Assembly: GCF_947331435.1 (NCBI RefSeq) | Contig: NZ_CAMZOF010000013.1 | Coordinates: forward strand, 124,001-188,000 | Origin: Pelagibius sp. Alg239-R121 | GTDB lineage: Bacteria > Pseudomonadota > Alphaproteobacteria > Kiloniellales > Kiloniellaceae | Direction of reading: 5' to 3' | Length of the DNA stretch: 64,000 nucleotides | In this document: positions 56,664-64,000 of the stretch, in pieces | Position numbering within the stretch: position 1 is the stretch's first letter | Layout of the letters: the number at the start of each line of letters is the position of its first letter | Notes under the pieces: generated by a model | Told to the model about the DNA's origin: nothing | The model's input: only the letters and a program-made list of their open reading frames with translations | Database searches by the model: none | Position numbers and translations under genes: made by a program

Positions 56664-57620
56664 TTGATCCGCACCAAGCTCACCACGAAGTTCGGCATAG
56701 ATCATCCGATCCTGCTGGCGCCGATGGACAAGGTGTCCGGCGGTACCCTCGCCGCTGCAGTAACGGCGGCGGGCGGTCTCGGGCTGATCGGGGGTGGATA
56801 TGGGGATGCGGAGTGGTTGGAGGAGCAATTTTCTGCGGCCAATAACCAGCCTGTTGGCGTGGGCTTCATTACCTGGGCTCTGGCGGAGAAACCGCATCTG
56901 ATGGATCTCTGTCTGGAGCGCAAACCACGTGCCATGATTTTCGCATTCGGTGATGCAACGGAATTTGTGATGAAATGCCGCGACGCCGGGGTTCCGTCGA
57001 TCTGGCAGGTACATCGGGTTGAGCAAGCGCGTCAGGCCTTGTCTGCGGGAACCGACGTCATCGTGGTGCAGGGGCAGGAGGCTGGCGGGCATGGAATGGA
57101 TCGCGGCCTGGCGACCCTGTTGCCGGCGGTGCGTGATGCAGCCGGGCCCGATCAAATCATCGTTGCGGCCGGTGGGATCGGCGACGGGCGGGGGCTTGCA
57201 GGCTCGTTGATGCTGGGCGCAGACGGAATCATGATGGGGACGCGATTTTGGGCTGCGACAGAAGCCAATGGCCTGAACAGTGCGAAAGCGCGTCTGGTCG
57301 AAGCAAAGGGTGACGATACTCTTCGCACGAAGGTCTTCGATGTCGCGCGTGGCCTGGACTGGCCTTGGCATTTTTCAGGCCGGGTTCTGCAGAACGATTA
57401 TTCACGGCGCTGGCACGGCGATATCGACGCCTTAAAGGCAAATGAATCCGAGCGGACACGCTATAACGAAGCAGAAGCTGAGGACTATGCGACACGGGTC
57501 GTGATTGGCGGCGAGGTCGTGGATCTTATTCATGCCATCAAACCCGCAGGTGAAATTATCTCTGATACTGTGGCTCAGGCCGAAGAATTGCTCTCCAATG
57601 CGCAAAATTACCTGACCTGA
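56664..57620 (+). CDS. Nitronate monooxygenase family (NPD) enzyme
   Basis: 318 residues from a TTG start at 56664, preceded by AGGGAG at 6-9 bases; an upstream ATG frame (56508) covers non-conserved promoter DNA. The FMN barrel shows TKFGIDHPILLAPMDKVSGGTLAAAV, VGVGFITWAL, QGQEAGGHGMDRG (His-Gly) and GGIGDGRGLAGSLMLGADGIMMGTRF. The family oxidises propionate-3-nitronate and related nitronates, or acts as 2-nitropropane dioxygenase. It diverges from the EamA exporter over paired operators. Other FMN enoyl-reductase-like relatives share the fold. Confidence 0.87.
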   Translation: MIRTKLTTKFGIDHPILLAPMDKVSGGTLAAAVTAAGGLGLIGGGYGDAEWLEEQFSAANNQPVGVGFITWALAEKPHLMDLCLERKPRAMIFAFGDATEFVMKCRDAGVPSIWQVHRVEQARQALSAGTDVIVVQGQEAGGHGMDRGLATLLPAVRDAAGPDQIIVAAGGIGDGRGLAGSLMLGADGIMMGTRFWAATEANGLNSAKARLVEAKGDDTLRTKVFDVARGLDWPWHFSGRVLQNDYSRRWHGDIDALKANESERTRYNEAEAEDYATRVVIGGEVVDLIHAIKPAGEIISDTVAQAEELLSNAQNYLT

Positions 57621-57855
57621 CTGCGAAACAGATTCTGATCTGTTATGGATTTGATTTCATCTAAGTTCGATAAATTAACGTTAATAAATTAACTATTATA
57701 CCAGAAATTACAGAAGTGTTGTGTTCGTGACTGCATTTTTCATGTGTATTGCGATAAAAATAACGTAGTATAGCTCTGCATAATGAGAAATAAGACTTTG
57801 CGATTGCGCGCAAGTCGCGTCACCTATTGTATTTTCTCTTCGGCGGAGAATTTTC
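57621..57855. promoter_or_regulatory. A+T-rich upstream region with palindrome
   Basis: 235 bases before the secreted protein gene are strikingly A+T-rich. ATTAACGTTAAT (57674-57685) is a perfect 12-base palindrome, and AACAGAT/ATCTGTT (near 57624-57644) forms a weak hairpin after the monooxygenase stop. Confidence 0.4.
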
Positions 57856-59808
57856 ATGTGTCATTTTCATCGTTTGTTTGCGGCTTCGGTTGCCAGTTTA
57901 CTCCTAGCAACCGTAATTTTGTTATTCCCGGTCGCGCAATCGCCAGCGCAGGCCGGTGTGGTCGGCAAGTCGCTCGGCGAAGCGGGTATGAACGAACAGG
58001 TGCAGAACCTGGGTGACACGCTCAGAAGCGAACTAAGTGCCCTGGCCACGAAAGGCAGGGCGGTTCGAGGCGCCAGCGGAGCGCTGGAGGAGTTGACCGT
58101 CAATTCAGGCGAACTGATCTGCAATGCCTGGCTGATCAGCTTCCGGGTCGATATCCGCAATATGATCATCGAGAACGCTGTGCTTTCGGGTGAAGAACAG
58201 ATCCGGCACACGCAAGTGATCAAGAAAATGCGGGAATTTGTCGAAAAGCTGGAGCTGGAATGCACGCGGGTCGGCCTGATCGGCGATGGCGGACCGACTG
58301 GTGGCGGAGGGGAGAGCGAAGAAGACGACGCCGAAGAGGACAGCAGCGAGGAGGACGAGCCGGAGGAGGAATGGAAGATCACGCCGCTTCCCGGGGAAAC
58401 CATTGCCGATGCCATCTGCCGTCACCGCTGCCAGGGCGAATACGACAACATGAAAGTCTGGGAGGACTCAGAAAAGAAAGCCGAGGCCAGAGCTCAGAAG
58501 GCAAATGAGGATGCTGCCAAGGCGCAAAAGACGGTCTCGAAACTGGAGTCGGATCTGGCGGAGAGCGAAAAGCGCGCCGCCAAAGCCAAACGTATCACCC
58601 GCCGGGGAATCTCCGGCGACAGTACTTTCGCCGAGCGCCAGGCGGTCATAAAGGCAGGTCGGGACCTTTCACTGGCCGAAAACGAGGTGAAACGCTACAC
58701 GCGGGATCTGAAATTCGCCAGAAAAGCACTGAAAAAAGCAAAAGCGGAAGCAGCCAGCTGGAGGGAACATGCCAAGTGGATGAAACGCCATGCGGACGAA
58801 GCGCGTCAAGCCTACTACGACTGTCTGAAACGCTGTATCGCTCAGGCCAAGGCGGCCGGCGAGAAAACAACCCTGACCTGCCCGGACGACTATCCCTGCC
58901 TTGAAAAGAAGGGCGCCACGTCAAAACCCGTGAAGGGCGGTAAGAACGAGCCCAAGAGCTCCAAGACGGCTTACGCCTGTCCGATGCCGCCGGCGCATCT
59001 GGCGGTTGTGGTCGGTGCCAATGACAAAATCGGAAGCGGCGCCCGCCTCAAGAACAAAGCCAAGGAAGCATTTGGCGGTGGCTTCGGAGTGGGCGGCGGC
59101 GGCGGAAGTTCAGTCGGTGGCGGATTCGGTCAAGGACGCAGCACTTTCGGCGGCGGTGGCGGCCGCCCCGCATTGGGGCCCAAACCCGATCTCGACGACG
59201 ATCCCATCGATGACGACGACAAGGTGACCCAGGAGGTTCAGGGTGTCGAGCTTGCCACCGGGGCGGTTTGGACCAACGAAGGCCTGCTCGTCAGCATCAA
59301 TATTGAGGACTCGCCCGGCGATGGCACTTTTCAGTCGGTTTTTCTGGAGGATTATGAGGGCCGACGCAGGGCGCCGGATGAGATTCGGCTATACGGCCTC
59401 TGGCACGAGTGGCAGTTGACTGTGACCTGGACGTACCGGGAATGGGTCGACAACGAGCTGGTTAAAGAGGAAAGCGGCGGTTGGAGCGACGATGGACGCA
59501 GTGTCTATGTTGCTTCCTCGCTGACAGAGGGTTTGGCACAGGACGCTGGATTGTGGAAGCTGATGGGCTTCGAAACTGCGAACAAGGGGCTGCGTTCCAT
59601 CGGTGTGCTGTTCAAAATCAAGAAGGAGGACTTTGTCATGCCGATGGATGTCGTTGTCCACACGACTCTGCCGGAGAAAAGCCCAGTAACGACCGTGCCT
59701 ATCGTGGGCCGTCTGTTTCGTAAGGGCGCGAAAAACGATGACCGGAATCTGGATGTCTTGATAGAACCGACTTTGGTCACCATTGCGCAGGAAAACGGCT
59801 GCTATTAA
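57856..59808 (+). CDS. Secreted coiled-coil/Gly-rich protein with secretin-like C-terminal segment
   Basis: 650 residues. A signal peptide (about 1-33, VASLLLATVILLFPVAQSPAQA) indicates export. A helical region is followed by an acidic stretch (about 150-172: EEDDAEEDSSEEDEPEEEW), a long Ala/Lys/Glu-rich coiled coil (about 205-325), a Cys-containing section, a Gly-rich spacer (about 408-438, GGGFGVGGGGGSSVGGGFG) and a C-terminal beta domain (about 465-650). The last 45 residues read VTTVPIVGRLFRKGAKN followed by LDVLIEPTLVTIA, which imitates the VPxLGxLF...LxxxIxPxLV end of secretins. I do not recognise the protein. GGAGA lies before ATG 57856. It is flanked by unrelated genes and an A+T-rich promoter. 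Confidence 0.75.
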   Translation: MCHFHRLFAASVASLLLATVILLFPVAQSPAQAGVVGKSLGEAGMNEQVQNLGDTLRSELSALATKGRAVRGASGALEELTVNSGELICNAWLISFRVDIRNMIIENAVLSGEEQIRHTQVIKKMREFVEKLELECTRVGLIGDGGPTGGGGESEEDDAEEDSSEEDEPEEEWKITPLPGETIADAICRHRCQGEYDNMKVWEDSEKKAEARAQKANEDAAKAQKTVSKLESDLAESEKRAAKAKRITRRGISGDSTFAERQAVIKAGRDLSLAENEVKRYTRDLKFARKALKKAKAEAASWREHAKWMKRHADEARQAYYDCLKRCIAQAKAAGEKTTLTCPDDYPCLEKKGATSKPVKGGKNEPKSSKTAYACPMPPAHLAVVVGANDKIGSGARLKNKAKEAFGGGFGVGGGGGSSVGGGFGQGRSTFGGGGGRPALGPKPDLDDDPIDDDDKVTQEVQGVELATGAVWTNEGLLVSINIEDSPGDGTFQSVFLEDYEGRRRAPDEIRLYGLWHEWQLTVTWTYREWVDNELVKEESGGWSDDGRSVYVASSLTEGLAQDAGLWKLMGFETANKGLRSIGVLFKIKKEDFVMPMDVVVHTTLPEKSPVTTVPIVGRLFRKGAKNDDRNLDVLIEPTLVTIAQENGCY

Positions 59809-59817
59809 GACGTTGCG

Positions 59818-60747
59818 TTAACCGCCAACGGGCTTGCGTTCCAGGATTTCCAGAAAGGTTTGGCGGGCGGTTGAAGGATTACTTCCCCGTTTGGTGACAA
59901 TCTCGATCTTTGTGTTGAGCCGGTGGCGGTGGGGCAGGAGGGAGCGCATGCGGCCTTCCTTCACCCAACGTGCAGCGTAGTGAACCGGCAGGTAACCGAC
60001 GAAACTTCCTGACAGGATCATGAAGGCGACGCCTTCGACCTGATGTGCTGCTGCCGTTGAGGCCAGATGGGCGGTCCTGGGTGCGACCTGCTCTTCGGAC
60101 AGATAGGCACGCCGTACCAACTCTGCGGATTTTAGGTCACGGGTGGTCAGACCGTTTGTGACCTGTTCGAAAAGCGGATGTCCTTTGCCGCAATAGAGCT
60201 CGACCGGGTCATCTCCGATGGTTTCGTAGATCAGGCCCGGCCGGTGCTGGTGAAATACGCCTATGCCGATGTCTGCACGGCCATCGAAGACGGCCAGTTC
60301 GATCTCGTCGGGAGCAAGGGAATAGATATCAATCTGAACTTCAGGAGCCAGGGATTTGAATTGAGCAAGGGCCGACGCCAGTGGAGAGCGTTCGTCAGCA
60401 ACCCAGTTCTCTATGATGGCAAGGGATAGCTGGCCGGTCAGGCGGCCGCGGCTGGCATCGATCGTCCCGCGGAAGTTTTCCAATGCGGCAAAGAGTTGTT
60501 TTGCTGCATTGAATACCGTTGAGCCCTGTTCGGTGATCCGAAAACCGCCGCGGCCGCGCTGACACAAGCGCATGCCCAAACGGCTTTCCAGCTCAGAGAT
60601 CTGCCGGCTGATGGTGGATGTGGCCACGTTCAGCGAAACCTGAGCGGCGGAAAACCCGCCCGCTTCGACGACCGTGGCGAAGACCGCGAGATGATGAAGG
60701 TCAGTCTTGGATAGCTTTCCAAGGGGCGAAGACCGATGCGTTATCAT
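59818..60747 (-). CDS. LysR family transcriptional regulator
   Basis: 309 residues from ATG 60747. Winged HTH: LSKTDLHHLAVFATVVEAGGFSAAQVSLNVATSTISRQISELESRLGMRLCQRG. The LysR effector domain follows, with GRLTGQLSLAIIENWVADERSPL. It diverges from the dimethylargininase-like gene at 60842 over 94 bases with an inverted TTGTA/TACAA pair, so control of that enzyme is likely. It converges with the secreted-protein gene, only 9 bases between stops. Confidence 0.9.
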   Translation of the reverse strand: MITHRSSPLGKLSKTDLHHLAVFATVVEAGGFSAAQVSLNVATSTISRQISELESRLGMRLCQRGRGGFRITEQGSTVFNAAKQLFAALENFRGTIDASRGRLTGQLSLAIIENWVADERSPLASALAQFKSLAPEVQIDIYSLAPDEIELAVFDGRADIGIGVFHQHRPGLIYETIGDDPVELYCGKGHPLFEQVTNGLTTRDLKSAELVRRAYLSEEQVAPRTAHLASTAAAHQVEGVAFMILSGSFVGYLPVHYAARWVKEGRMRSLLPHRHRLNTKIEIVTKRGSNPSTARQTFLEILERKPVGG

Positions 60748-60749
60748 AT

Positions 60750-60765
60750 TTGTAATTATATACAA
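60750..60765. promoter_or_regulatory. LysR-type operator candidate
   Basis: TTGTA-ATTATA-TACAA: 5-base inverted arms around 6 bases, directly upstream of the LysR start and 77 bases before the dimethylargininase-like start. Likely autoregulatory site. Confidence 0.5.
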
Positions 60766-60841
60766 GTAAGAAGCCAATAATCGATATTTTTAATAACTTT
60801 GTATTTCGCTAGCCTTGGCACGCATGCGAAGGAGTTTACTT

Positions 60842-61732
60842 ATGCCGGACGATACCATCCTCAAGAACTGGGGCATCAACAACGACTATGCGCCGTTGCG
60901 CGATGTCCTGCTGGGTAAGCCTGAATATTTTCGCTGGGTTGAGGCCGGACCCTTGATTGGCCGGACTCTGGCCAACGCACATAAGACCGGTGCGAAGTTC
61001 GACCTCCAGACCGCAATGGCCCAGCACGCCGAGATGGTGTCGATTTACGAGGATAACGGTGTTGCCTGTCACTACCTAGAGGCCGATCCGGTATTGCACC
61101 GTAATTTTTTCGCCCGCGATAGCTCAGCCATGACGCCCTGGGGTGCGCTGATCTGCCATATGCAGCTCAAGGTCCGCCGGGCCGACTATGTCACCGCGAT
61201 TAAGTTCTATCAGGAAAACGGCGTCCCGATCTGGAACTACGCAACGGCGGGACATTTCGAAGGCGGCGACTTTGTCATTCTGGAACCGGGCAAGGTGCTG
61301 ATCGGTTATTGTGGTGAGCGCTCGGAAAAAGAGGGCTCCGAACAGGTGGCTGAGATGGTGCGGAAGGAAGGCTGGGAGGCCGTCACTGCACCGATCAGCA
61401 GGGAATTTGTCCATATGGACGGGCTGGTCGTACCTTTGGCCGAAAAGCTGCTGGTTGCCTGCATCGACGCGTTGGAGCCTTGGGTGGTCGAACAGCTCAA
61501 GGACTGGGGGTTTGATTTTGTCGACGTGCCCTACCGGGAGGCCAAAAATCTCGGGGTCAATCTGGTGGCACTGGGCAACGGCAAAGTCCTCTCCATGAAG
61601 GGGGCGAGTGAGCTCAACGAGAAGATGCGTGCGCTTGGTTTCACCGTCTATGATCCGGATATGTCCATGTTCACGCTGGGCGGCGGCGGTGTGCATTGCC
61701 TCTGCCAGGCACTTTGCCGGGACGTTGTTTGA
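60842..61732 (+). CDS. Dimethylargininase/arginine deiminase-superfamily amidinohydrolase
   Basis: 296 residues from ATG 60842, with GGAG 9 bases upstream. The guanidino-modifying fold is indicated by RNFFARDSSAMTPWG (substrate Asp), GHFEGGDFVILEPG (Glu), EFVHMDGLVVPL (catalytic His) and the C-terminal nucleophile region GGGGVHCLCQAL with Cys286. The pattern suits dimethylarginine dimethylaminohydrolase, arginine deiminase-like or N-succinylarginine-type enzymes. If a DDAH, it makes citrulline and dimethylamine, joining the methylated-amine theme. The divergent LysR gene is its probable regulator. Confidence 0.85.
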   Translation: MPDDTILKNWGINNDYAPLRDVLLGKPEYFRWVEAGPLIGRTLANAHKTGAKFDLQTAMAQHAEMVSIYEDNGVACHYLEADPVLHRNFFARDSSAMTPWGALICHMQLKVRRADYVTAIKFYQENGVPIWNYATAGHFEGGDFVILEPGKVLIGYCGERSEKEGSEQVAEMVRKEGWEAVTAPISREFVHMDGLVVPLAEKLLVACIDALEPWVVEQLKDWGFDFVDVPYREAKNLGVNLVALGNGKVLSMKGASELNEKMRALGFTVYDPDMSMFTLGGGGVHCLCQALCRDVV

Positions 61733-61827
61733 TGTCCGGTCCGGCGGTGCCTCCATTGCGCAGATTGCCTGTGGCCGGTTAATCTCCTGTCCTGTACTCA
61801 AAGCAGTAGCATGAGAGAGCCGGGACG

Positions 61828-62259
61828 ATGGGGAAACAGGGCGAAGAAATAGCCGATCCTGCTGTGCGCGCGGTTTTCGTGGCCTATCCGGTCGAGGTGA
61901 AAGACAAGCTGCTTCACTTGCGCCGTTTAATCCTTGAGACGGCTGCAGACACAGAAGGCGTCGGGCCGCTACAGGAAACCCTGAAGTGGGGGCAGCCGAG
62001 CTATCTGACACCGAAATCGAAGAGCGGCAGCACTATCCGGATTGACCAGGTAAAAGGGCAGGAGGGGCGTTACGCGCTCTATTGCCACTGCCAGACCTCG
62101 CTGATCGAGAGCTTTCGTGCACTCTATCCCGATGACTTCCGCTTCGAGGGCAATCGTGCAGTGATCCTCGACGCCGCCGATCAGCTTGACGACGAAGCGC
62201 TTAGGCACTGCATCGCTCTGGCGCTGACTTATCACGCAAGAAAGCAGAGTGCCGGTTAG
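61828..62259 (+). CDS. DUF1801 family protein
   Basis: 143 residues. The family outline (YdhG/Fra-like, DUF1801) is visible as the long N-terminal helix VEVKDKLLHLRRLILETA, then ETLKWGQPSYLTPKSKSGSTIRID and RYALYCHCQTSLIESFRALYPDDFRFEGNRAVIL. Members are small cytosolic proteins of unknown or iron-chaperone-like function. The gene begins 95 bases after the dimethylargininase-like stop, same strand; its stop is nine bases before the next gene, so those two may be co-transcribed. Confidence 0.85.
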   Translation: MGKQGEEIADPAVRAVFVAYPVEVKDKLLHLRRLILETAADTEGVGPLQETLKWGQPSYLTPKSKSGSTIRIDQVKGQEGRYALYCHCQTSLIESFRALYPDDFRFEGNRAVILDAADQLDDEALRHCIALALTYHARKQSAG

Positions 62260-62267
62260 CGTGACGC

Positions 62268-62654
62268 ATGCACGACGTTCTCGAAATTGAGCGGAGGTCG
62301 TCTGTGTGGCAGTCACTGTCAGATCTGTTTTTGGACACGGAGCTGTCCGCGACCGATATCAAACATATTGCGGATAATATCAGGCGTGCGGGCTTTTCAG
62401 CGAACGAAGCAGAAGAGATTCTGCGTACCGAAGTCGCCCCCGTTTTTTGGACGAATCTCTGCAAACCTGCGGGTGAATGGGCTCCATGGAGCAAGGAGCA
62501 GGTGTGCGAATTGGTTTGTGAGAAACTCAGGACGCGGCCGCGAACGAGACTTTTCTCTTGGTTCTATAACTGGATTTCCCGCAGGCAGATGTCCCTGGTC
62601 AAATCAGATTGGCTCCGTGTGCGGGCTTGCTTGGAAAAGGAGCCGTTCACTTAA
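62268..62654 (+). CDS. DUF7079-like small protein
   Basis: 128 residues. The outline RSSVWQSLSDLFLDTELSATDI, NEAEEILRTEVAPVFWTNLCKPAGEWAPWS matches a family of short acidic proteins with a conserved FLDTE, EVAPV and GEW, which I recall as DUF7079; the label is from memory. Some are linked to toxin-immunity islands, but no toxin is visible here. It begins nine bases after the DUF1801 stop and converges with the DUF4336 gene (5 bases). Confidence 0.65.
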   Translation: MHDVLEIERRSSVWQSLSDLFLDTELSATDIKHIADNIRRAGFSANEAEEILRTEVAPVFWTNLCKPAGEWAPWSKEQVCELVCEKLRTRPRTRLFSWFYNWISRRQMSLVKSDWLRVRACLEKEPFT

Positions 62655-62658
62655 GTTC

Positions 62659-63333
62659 TCAGGTCTTGAATGTCACTTCGATCAGCTTTTCCAGCTTCGC
62701 CGGTAAGTCCTGCGCGCGGACGATTGTTCCGTGACAGGGGATAAGGATTTCGGGCTTGTCGTCGCGGATCTGGGCTGTTGCCCAAGCAGCGTACAGCGGT
62801 TTGTTTCCTGTTCCATAGGTCGGAAAGGGTTTGAGAACCTCTGGCTCGCTTGACGTCATTGCGTCAATACGAAACTGCGGGCCGCAAAAGGCATCGACCA
62901 CAAGCCAACTTGTCTTTTTTGCGCCTTTGATGCGCAGCCACACCTCGCCCGTCTTCAATCCCTCGGGTGTGATGAAGCTGGCCTCATCGCCCAATAGATT
63001 CTCGATGGCTTCCAGGCTTTCCACAGGGAGCTCTGTGACCTTGCGCAGCCTCGGCGCTGCCCCATCCGGCGCGCAGACCCGCGCATCAGGAAAGGTCCCG
63101 GCATATTCTCGTAGGCCCATGTGGTGGTAATGGTTTGGCGCGAGCAGAAATGCGACCTCTCCAATCTCCGCGAGGCTTTCGAGGGCGGTCGGGCCGATAC
63201 CCCTGACCGGACTGAAGAGGCAGAGGCGCCCATCCGTCAACCTAATCGCCGCACAGCGCAGGTTGCCTTTGTGGGCGACGTATACGCCAACGACACCGTC
63301 CAGTTTCTCGAATGCAGACAGCTGATTGGTCAT
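62659..63333 (-). CDS. DUF4336 (metallo-beta-lactamase-like) protein
   Basis: 224 residues from ATG 63333. The motif FLLAPNHYHHMGLREYAGTFPDARVCAP follows the metal-binding order of the metallo-hydrolase fold but with HxHH rather than the classical HxHxDH; late residues include WLVVDAFCGPQF and LIPCHGTIV. These correspond to DUF4336-type proteins, probably non-classical hydrolases. It diverges from the TetR gene at 63403 over a 69-base region with a 16-base palindrome, so it is the target of that repressor. Confidence 0.8.
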   Translation of the reverse strand: MTNQLSAFEKLDGVVGVYVAHKGNLRCAAIRLTDGRLCLFSPVRGIGPTALESLAEIGEVAFLLAPNHYHHMGLREYAGTFPDARVCAPDGAAPRLRKVTELPVESLEAIENLLGDEASFITPEGLKTGEVWLRIKGAKKTSWLVVDAFCGPQFRIDAMTSSEPEVLKPFPTYGTGNKPLYAAWATAQIRDDKPEILIPCHGTIVRAQDLPAKLEKLIEVTFKT

Positions 63334-63347
63334 CGAAATACCTATTC

Positions 63348-63363
63348 TTGAGTGATTGCTCAA
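63348..63363. promoter_or_regulatory. TetR operator candidate
   Basis: TTGAG-TGATTG-CTCAA: perfect 5-base arms, 6-base spacer, in the 69-base gap between the DUF4336 and TetR genes. Its symmetry and position between divergent starts are classic for a TetR repressor autoregulating both genes. Confidence 0.65.
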
Positions 63364-63402
63364 AAATGTTATCATATGGGCCAGCTAATGCAAGGAGGTA
63401 CT

Positions 63403-63981
63403 ATGGGGCGCCATCAGGAGTTCGACGCACAGGATGTCCTGGAGCGCGCGATGTGGATCTTTTGGGACAAGGGTTACCGCGCGACCTCCCTGGTCGATCT
63501 GGAGGCGGCGACCGGATTGCAGACCGGCAGCATCTACAACGCCTTCGGCAGCAAGAAGGGCTTATTTCTCGCGGTGATCGATTACTACATTGAGCGGGTG
63601 GTCGGTCTGCGCGTGGAGACCGTTCTGCAGGCCGGGAAGCCGCTGGAGGCAATCGAAGCCTTCTTTCGAACGGCTTATGTGGAATTGCCAAAGGATCAGC
63701 TGATGGGCTGCATGTTGACCAATTCGGCGACAGAAATAGGTTCCGTCGATGCGCAGGTCCAAGAACGGGTTGCGGCCGGCATAGCACGCATTGAATCTGC
63801 CTTCAGGGATCGACTGCTCGAGGCCCAGGCTGCCGGAGACCTCGGAACGGATAAGGATCCGGCCATTCTCGCAGTTCATCTTGCGTCCTGCTATCAAGGG
63901 CTCGGTGTCACAGGCCGGCTGACAAGGGATAAAACCCGATTAGAGATTATTTCCGACGCCGCGATGTCATGCCTTCGCTAG
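63403..63981 (+). CDS. TetR family transcriptional regulator
   Basis: 192 residues from ATG 63403, with an ideal AAGGAGG at 5 bases. DNA-binding domain: FDAQDVLERAMWIFWDKGYRATSLVDLEAATGLQTGSIYNAFGSKKGLFLAVIDYY, with the SIYNAFGSKKGLF signature of the TetR recognition helix region. The ligand domain of the short type (TetR_C, AefR-like) completes the gene. Divergent from DUF4336; the palindrome at 63348-63363 lies between them. The gene ends 19 bases before the window end. Confidence 0.92.
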   Translation: MGRHQEFDAQDVLERAMWIFWDKGYRATSLVDLEAATGLQTGSIYNAFGSKKGLFLAVIDYYIERVVGLRVETVLQAGKPLEAIEAFFRTAYVELPKDQLMGCMLTNSATEIGSVDAQVQERVAAGIARIESAFRDRLLEAQAAGDLGTDKDPAILAVHLASCYQGLGVTGRLTRDKTRLEIISDAAMSCLR

Positions 63982-64000
63982 ACCCTGGTTGCGGGTCGAG

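Noticed and set aside
61409-61420. Perfect palindrome GTCCATATGGAC
   Set aside because: Lies inside the dimethylargininase-like gene and encodes the conserved His-Met-Asp active-site segment; coding constraint explains it.
1-64000. tRNA, rRNA, riboswitch, CRISPR array or replication origin
   Set aside because: None recognised by eye in the intergenic stretches; weak candidates could have been missed without covariance-model searches such as Infernal.

Overview
The window reads as a chromosomal segment of an alphaproteobacterium. The basis is a coding style of roughly 60% G+C and a gene complement typical of metabolically versatile, often marine, Rhodospirillales-like or rhizobial-like bacteria: several DMGDH/GcvT fusions, non-pyrrolysine MttB proteins, a Dpp-type ABC importer, LysR regulators, CocE/NonD hydrolases and RidA. 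The exact taxon cannot be fixed from these genes. I found no rRNA, tRNA, CRISPR array, intact insertion sequence or replication origin. About 50 protein genes are packed densely, often with 1-4 base stop/start overlaps.

Region 1 (1-7.0 kb) holds the 3' end of a thiamine-diphosphate enzyme resembling sulfoacetaldehyde acetyltransferase, a small cupin, an NCS1 permease, a serine-recombinase-like protein that has lost several catalytic residues, an MmgE/PrpD protein and a secreted TAP-like alpha/beta hydrolase. Region 2 (7.0-15.4 kb) is a methylated-amine operon: DMGDH/GcvT fusion, MttB, TetR regulator and DAO-type oxidase. It has a perfect operator-like palindrome in front and is followed by a C45 acyltransferase fused to pentapeptide repeats and a MarC protein. 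Region 3 (15.4-22.1 kb) has small uncharacterised genes, a LysR gene diverging from a secreted protein, an XRE-cupin regulator diverging from a non-haem iron oxygenase, an NTF2-like protein and a periplasmic copper amine oxidase.

Region 4 (22.1-25.2 kb) is the most irregular part: A+T-rich DNA, a small gene that appears frameshifted, a winged-helix protein, an orphan KAP-like P-loop ATPase and a LysR 3' remnant. Region 5 (25.2-34.2 kb) has two back-to-back operons. One encodes a GAF/PAS kinase, a stand-alone receiver and a receiver-kinase hybrid. The other encodes an ATP-grasp ligase, a major-facilitator protein carrying two extracytoplasmic sensor-like domains, and a periplasmic binding protein. 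It is the best candidate here for an undescribed system.

Region 6 (34.2-44.9 kb) returns to methylated amines: two tandem DMGDH/GcvT fusions under a divergent LysR gene that is coupled to a sulfotransferase, a second MttB, an AGXT2-like aminotransferase and an XRE regulator. Region 7 (45-55.1 kb) is a long operon of two CocE/NonD hydrolases, a complete Dpp-type importer and RidA. Region 8 (55.1-64 kb) has an EamA exporter diverging from a nitronate monooxygenase around paired operators, a secreted coiled-coil/Gly-rich protein with a secretin-like tail, a LysR gene diverging from a dimethylargininase-like enzyme, and a DUF4336 gene diverging from a TetR gene around a palindrome.

Taken together the genes suggest a scavenger of N-methylated and peptide-like organic nitrogen: import (Dpp, NCS1), ester or amide cleavage (CocE, TAP-like, C45), demethylation to tetrahydrofolate (three DMGDH/GcvT fusions, two MttB), amine oxidation or transamination, and RidA clean-up. 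This assembly is inference; the individual family assignments rest on visible motifs.
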